In this document: piece after piece, positions 63,731-64,000 of the stretch
Position numbering within the stretch: position 1 is the stretch's first letter
How the letters are laid out: each line of letters begins with the position of its first letter
DNA from: Nocardioides mesophilus
GTDB lineage: Bacteria; Actinomycetota; Actinomycetes; Propionibacteriales; Nocardioidaceae
Assembly (NCBI RefSeq): GCF_014395785.1
Contig: NZ_CP060713.1
Coordinates: 1,330,501-1,394,500 of the forward strand
Reading direction: 5' to 3'
DNA: 64,000 bases
The notes under the pieces: generated by a model
Seen by the model: the letters and a program-made list of their open reading frames with translations, nothing else
The model's database searches: none
What the model was told of the DNA's origin: nothing
Position numbers and translations under genes: made by a program

Positions 63731-64000
63731 ATGACTGCTGCCAACGCATGGATGCGTCACGCCCTCACGACGGTCGCCGCGGTGCTGGCGACGACCCTCG
63801 TCGCCGCCGGCCTCGTCATGGCCACCAGCTCGACGGCCACCGCGAGCGAGTCGATCGCGACGCGCTGGACGCCGGACACCTACGAGAAGAAGGTGCGGTC
63901 GTGGATCAACCACGAGCGCGCCGCCCACGGCATGTCCCAGCTGACCTTCGTCAAGTGCGCGACCCGCACGGCCACCAAGTGGTCGCAGCACCTCGCCGAC
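63731..64000 (+). CDS. secreted CAP-domain (SCP/PR-1) protein, 3' end cut by window
   Basis: The first 90 residues only. A signal peptide (WMRHALTTVAAVLATTLVAAGLVMATSSTATA) is followed by the start of the CAP domain (VRSWINHERAAHGMSQLTFV, KCATRTATKWSQHLAD), with the first conserved His-containing helix. The start is ATG 63731, directly after a GTG. The gene runs off the right edge. Confidence 0.8.
   Translation, partial: MTAANAWMRHALTTVAAVLATTLVAAGLVMATSSTATASESIATRWTPDTYEKKVRSWINHERAAHGMSQLTFVKCATRTATKWSQHLAD

Noticed and set aside
1-64000. CRISPR arrays, rRNA or tRNA genes
   Set aside because: No regularly spaced repeats or credible tRNA/rRNA segments were seen; a tRNAscan or Infernal run would be decisive.

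Overview
The window looks like the chromosome of a high-GC actinomycete, most likely a Nocardioides-type member of the Propionibacteriales. It has mycothiol synthase, BldC, GlnR, a DUF1416/SseA/DUF4395 sulfur cluster, several DinB/DUF664 proteins, an LPDTG cell-wall protein and many leaderless-looking starts. No genus marker such as rRNA is present, so the genus is an inference from gene content.

Layout. Positions 1-11 kb are an accessory stretch. It holds DinB-type proteins (one cut by the window edge, one broken by an IS, one a fragment), a P-loop kinase-like protein, an aldo/keto reductase, an MBL hydrolase and a HEAT-like protein. It also carries two complete insertion sequences: an IS21-family element (3371-5585, 5-bp target duplication) and an ISL3-family element (8406-9832, 8-bp target duplication). 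Positions 11-31 kb are mixed genes. They include a 13E12/HNH endonuclease behind an SOS-like box, a sortase-type surface protein, a DUF4012 protein, a PatB-type C-S lyase, a Fur-family regulator, an RsbU/RsbW-type fusion phosphatase, nitrobindin, a Wzz/BY-kinase, a SigE-type sigma factor, DTD and a bifunctional PBP with a PASTA domain. Positions 32-47.3 kb are a surface-polysaccharide locus. It encodes an initiating sugar transferase, Wzz, Wzy and Wzx proteins, two GT4 glycosyltransferases, a sulfotransferase, two Tat-exported TIM-barrel glycosidase-like proteins, a CDP-alditol synthase-like (IspD/TarI) protein and a CDP-glycerol glycerophosphotransferase-like protein, with a G6PDH-family gene inside. 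It ends at a perfect 16-bp hairpin.

Positions 47.3-49.4 kb form a sulfur operon (DUF4395, SseA, DUF1416) preceded by a short Cys-containing leader-peptide ORF that appears to be leaderless. Positions 49.6-55 kb hold BldC, a phosphotransferase, and a coupled operon of thioredoxin, low-molecular-weight phosphatase and YgfZ. Positions 55-64 kb hold the actinobacterial MoaD-GlnR-MshD-PPK neighbourhood, with a two-component system, an HSL-type esterase and, at the right edge, a CAP-domain protein behind a long leader.

How they fit together. The main theme is envelope and exopolysaccharide building: BY-kinase/Wzz, Wzx/Wzy, sulfotransferase, alditol-phosphate transferase, PBP and surface protein. 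Around it are thiol/sulfur metabolism and nitrogen/phosphate control. Four genes (a SigE sigma factor, a discoidin-like membrane protein, a GT4 glycosyltransferase and an HSL esterase) are each broken by an apparent one-base loss in or near a short G/C run. This pattern suggests sequencing or assembly indels rather than four real pseudogenes.
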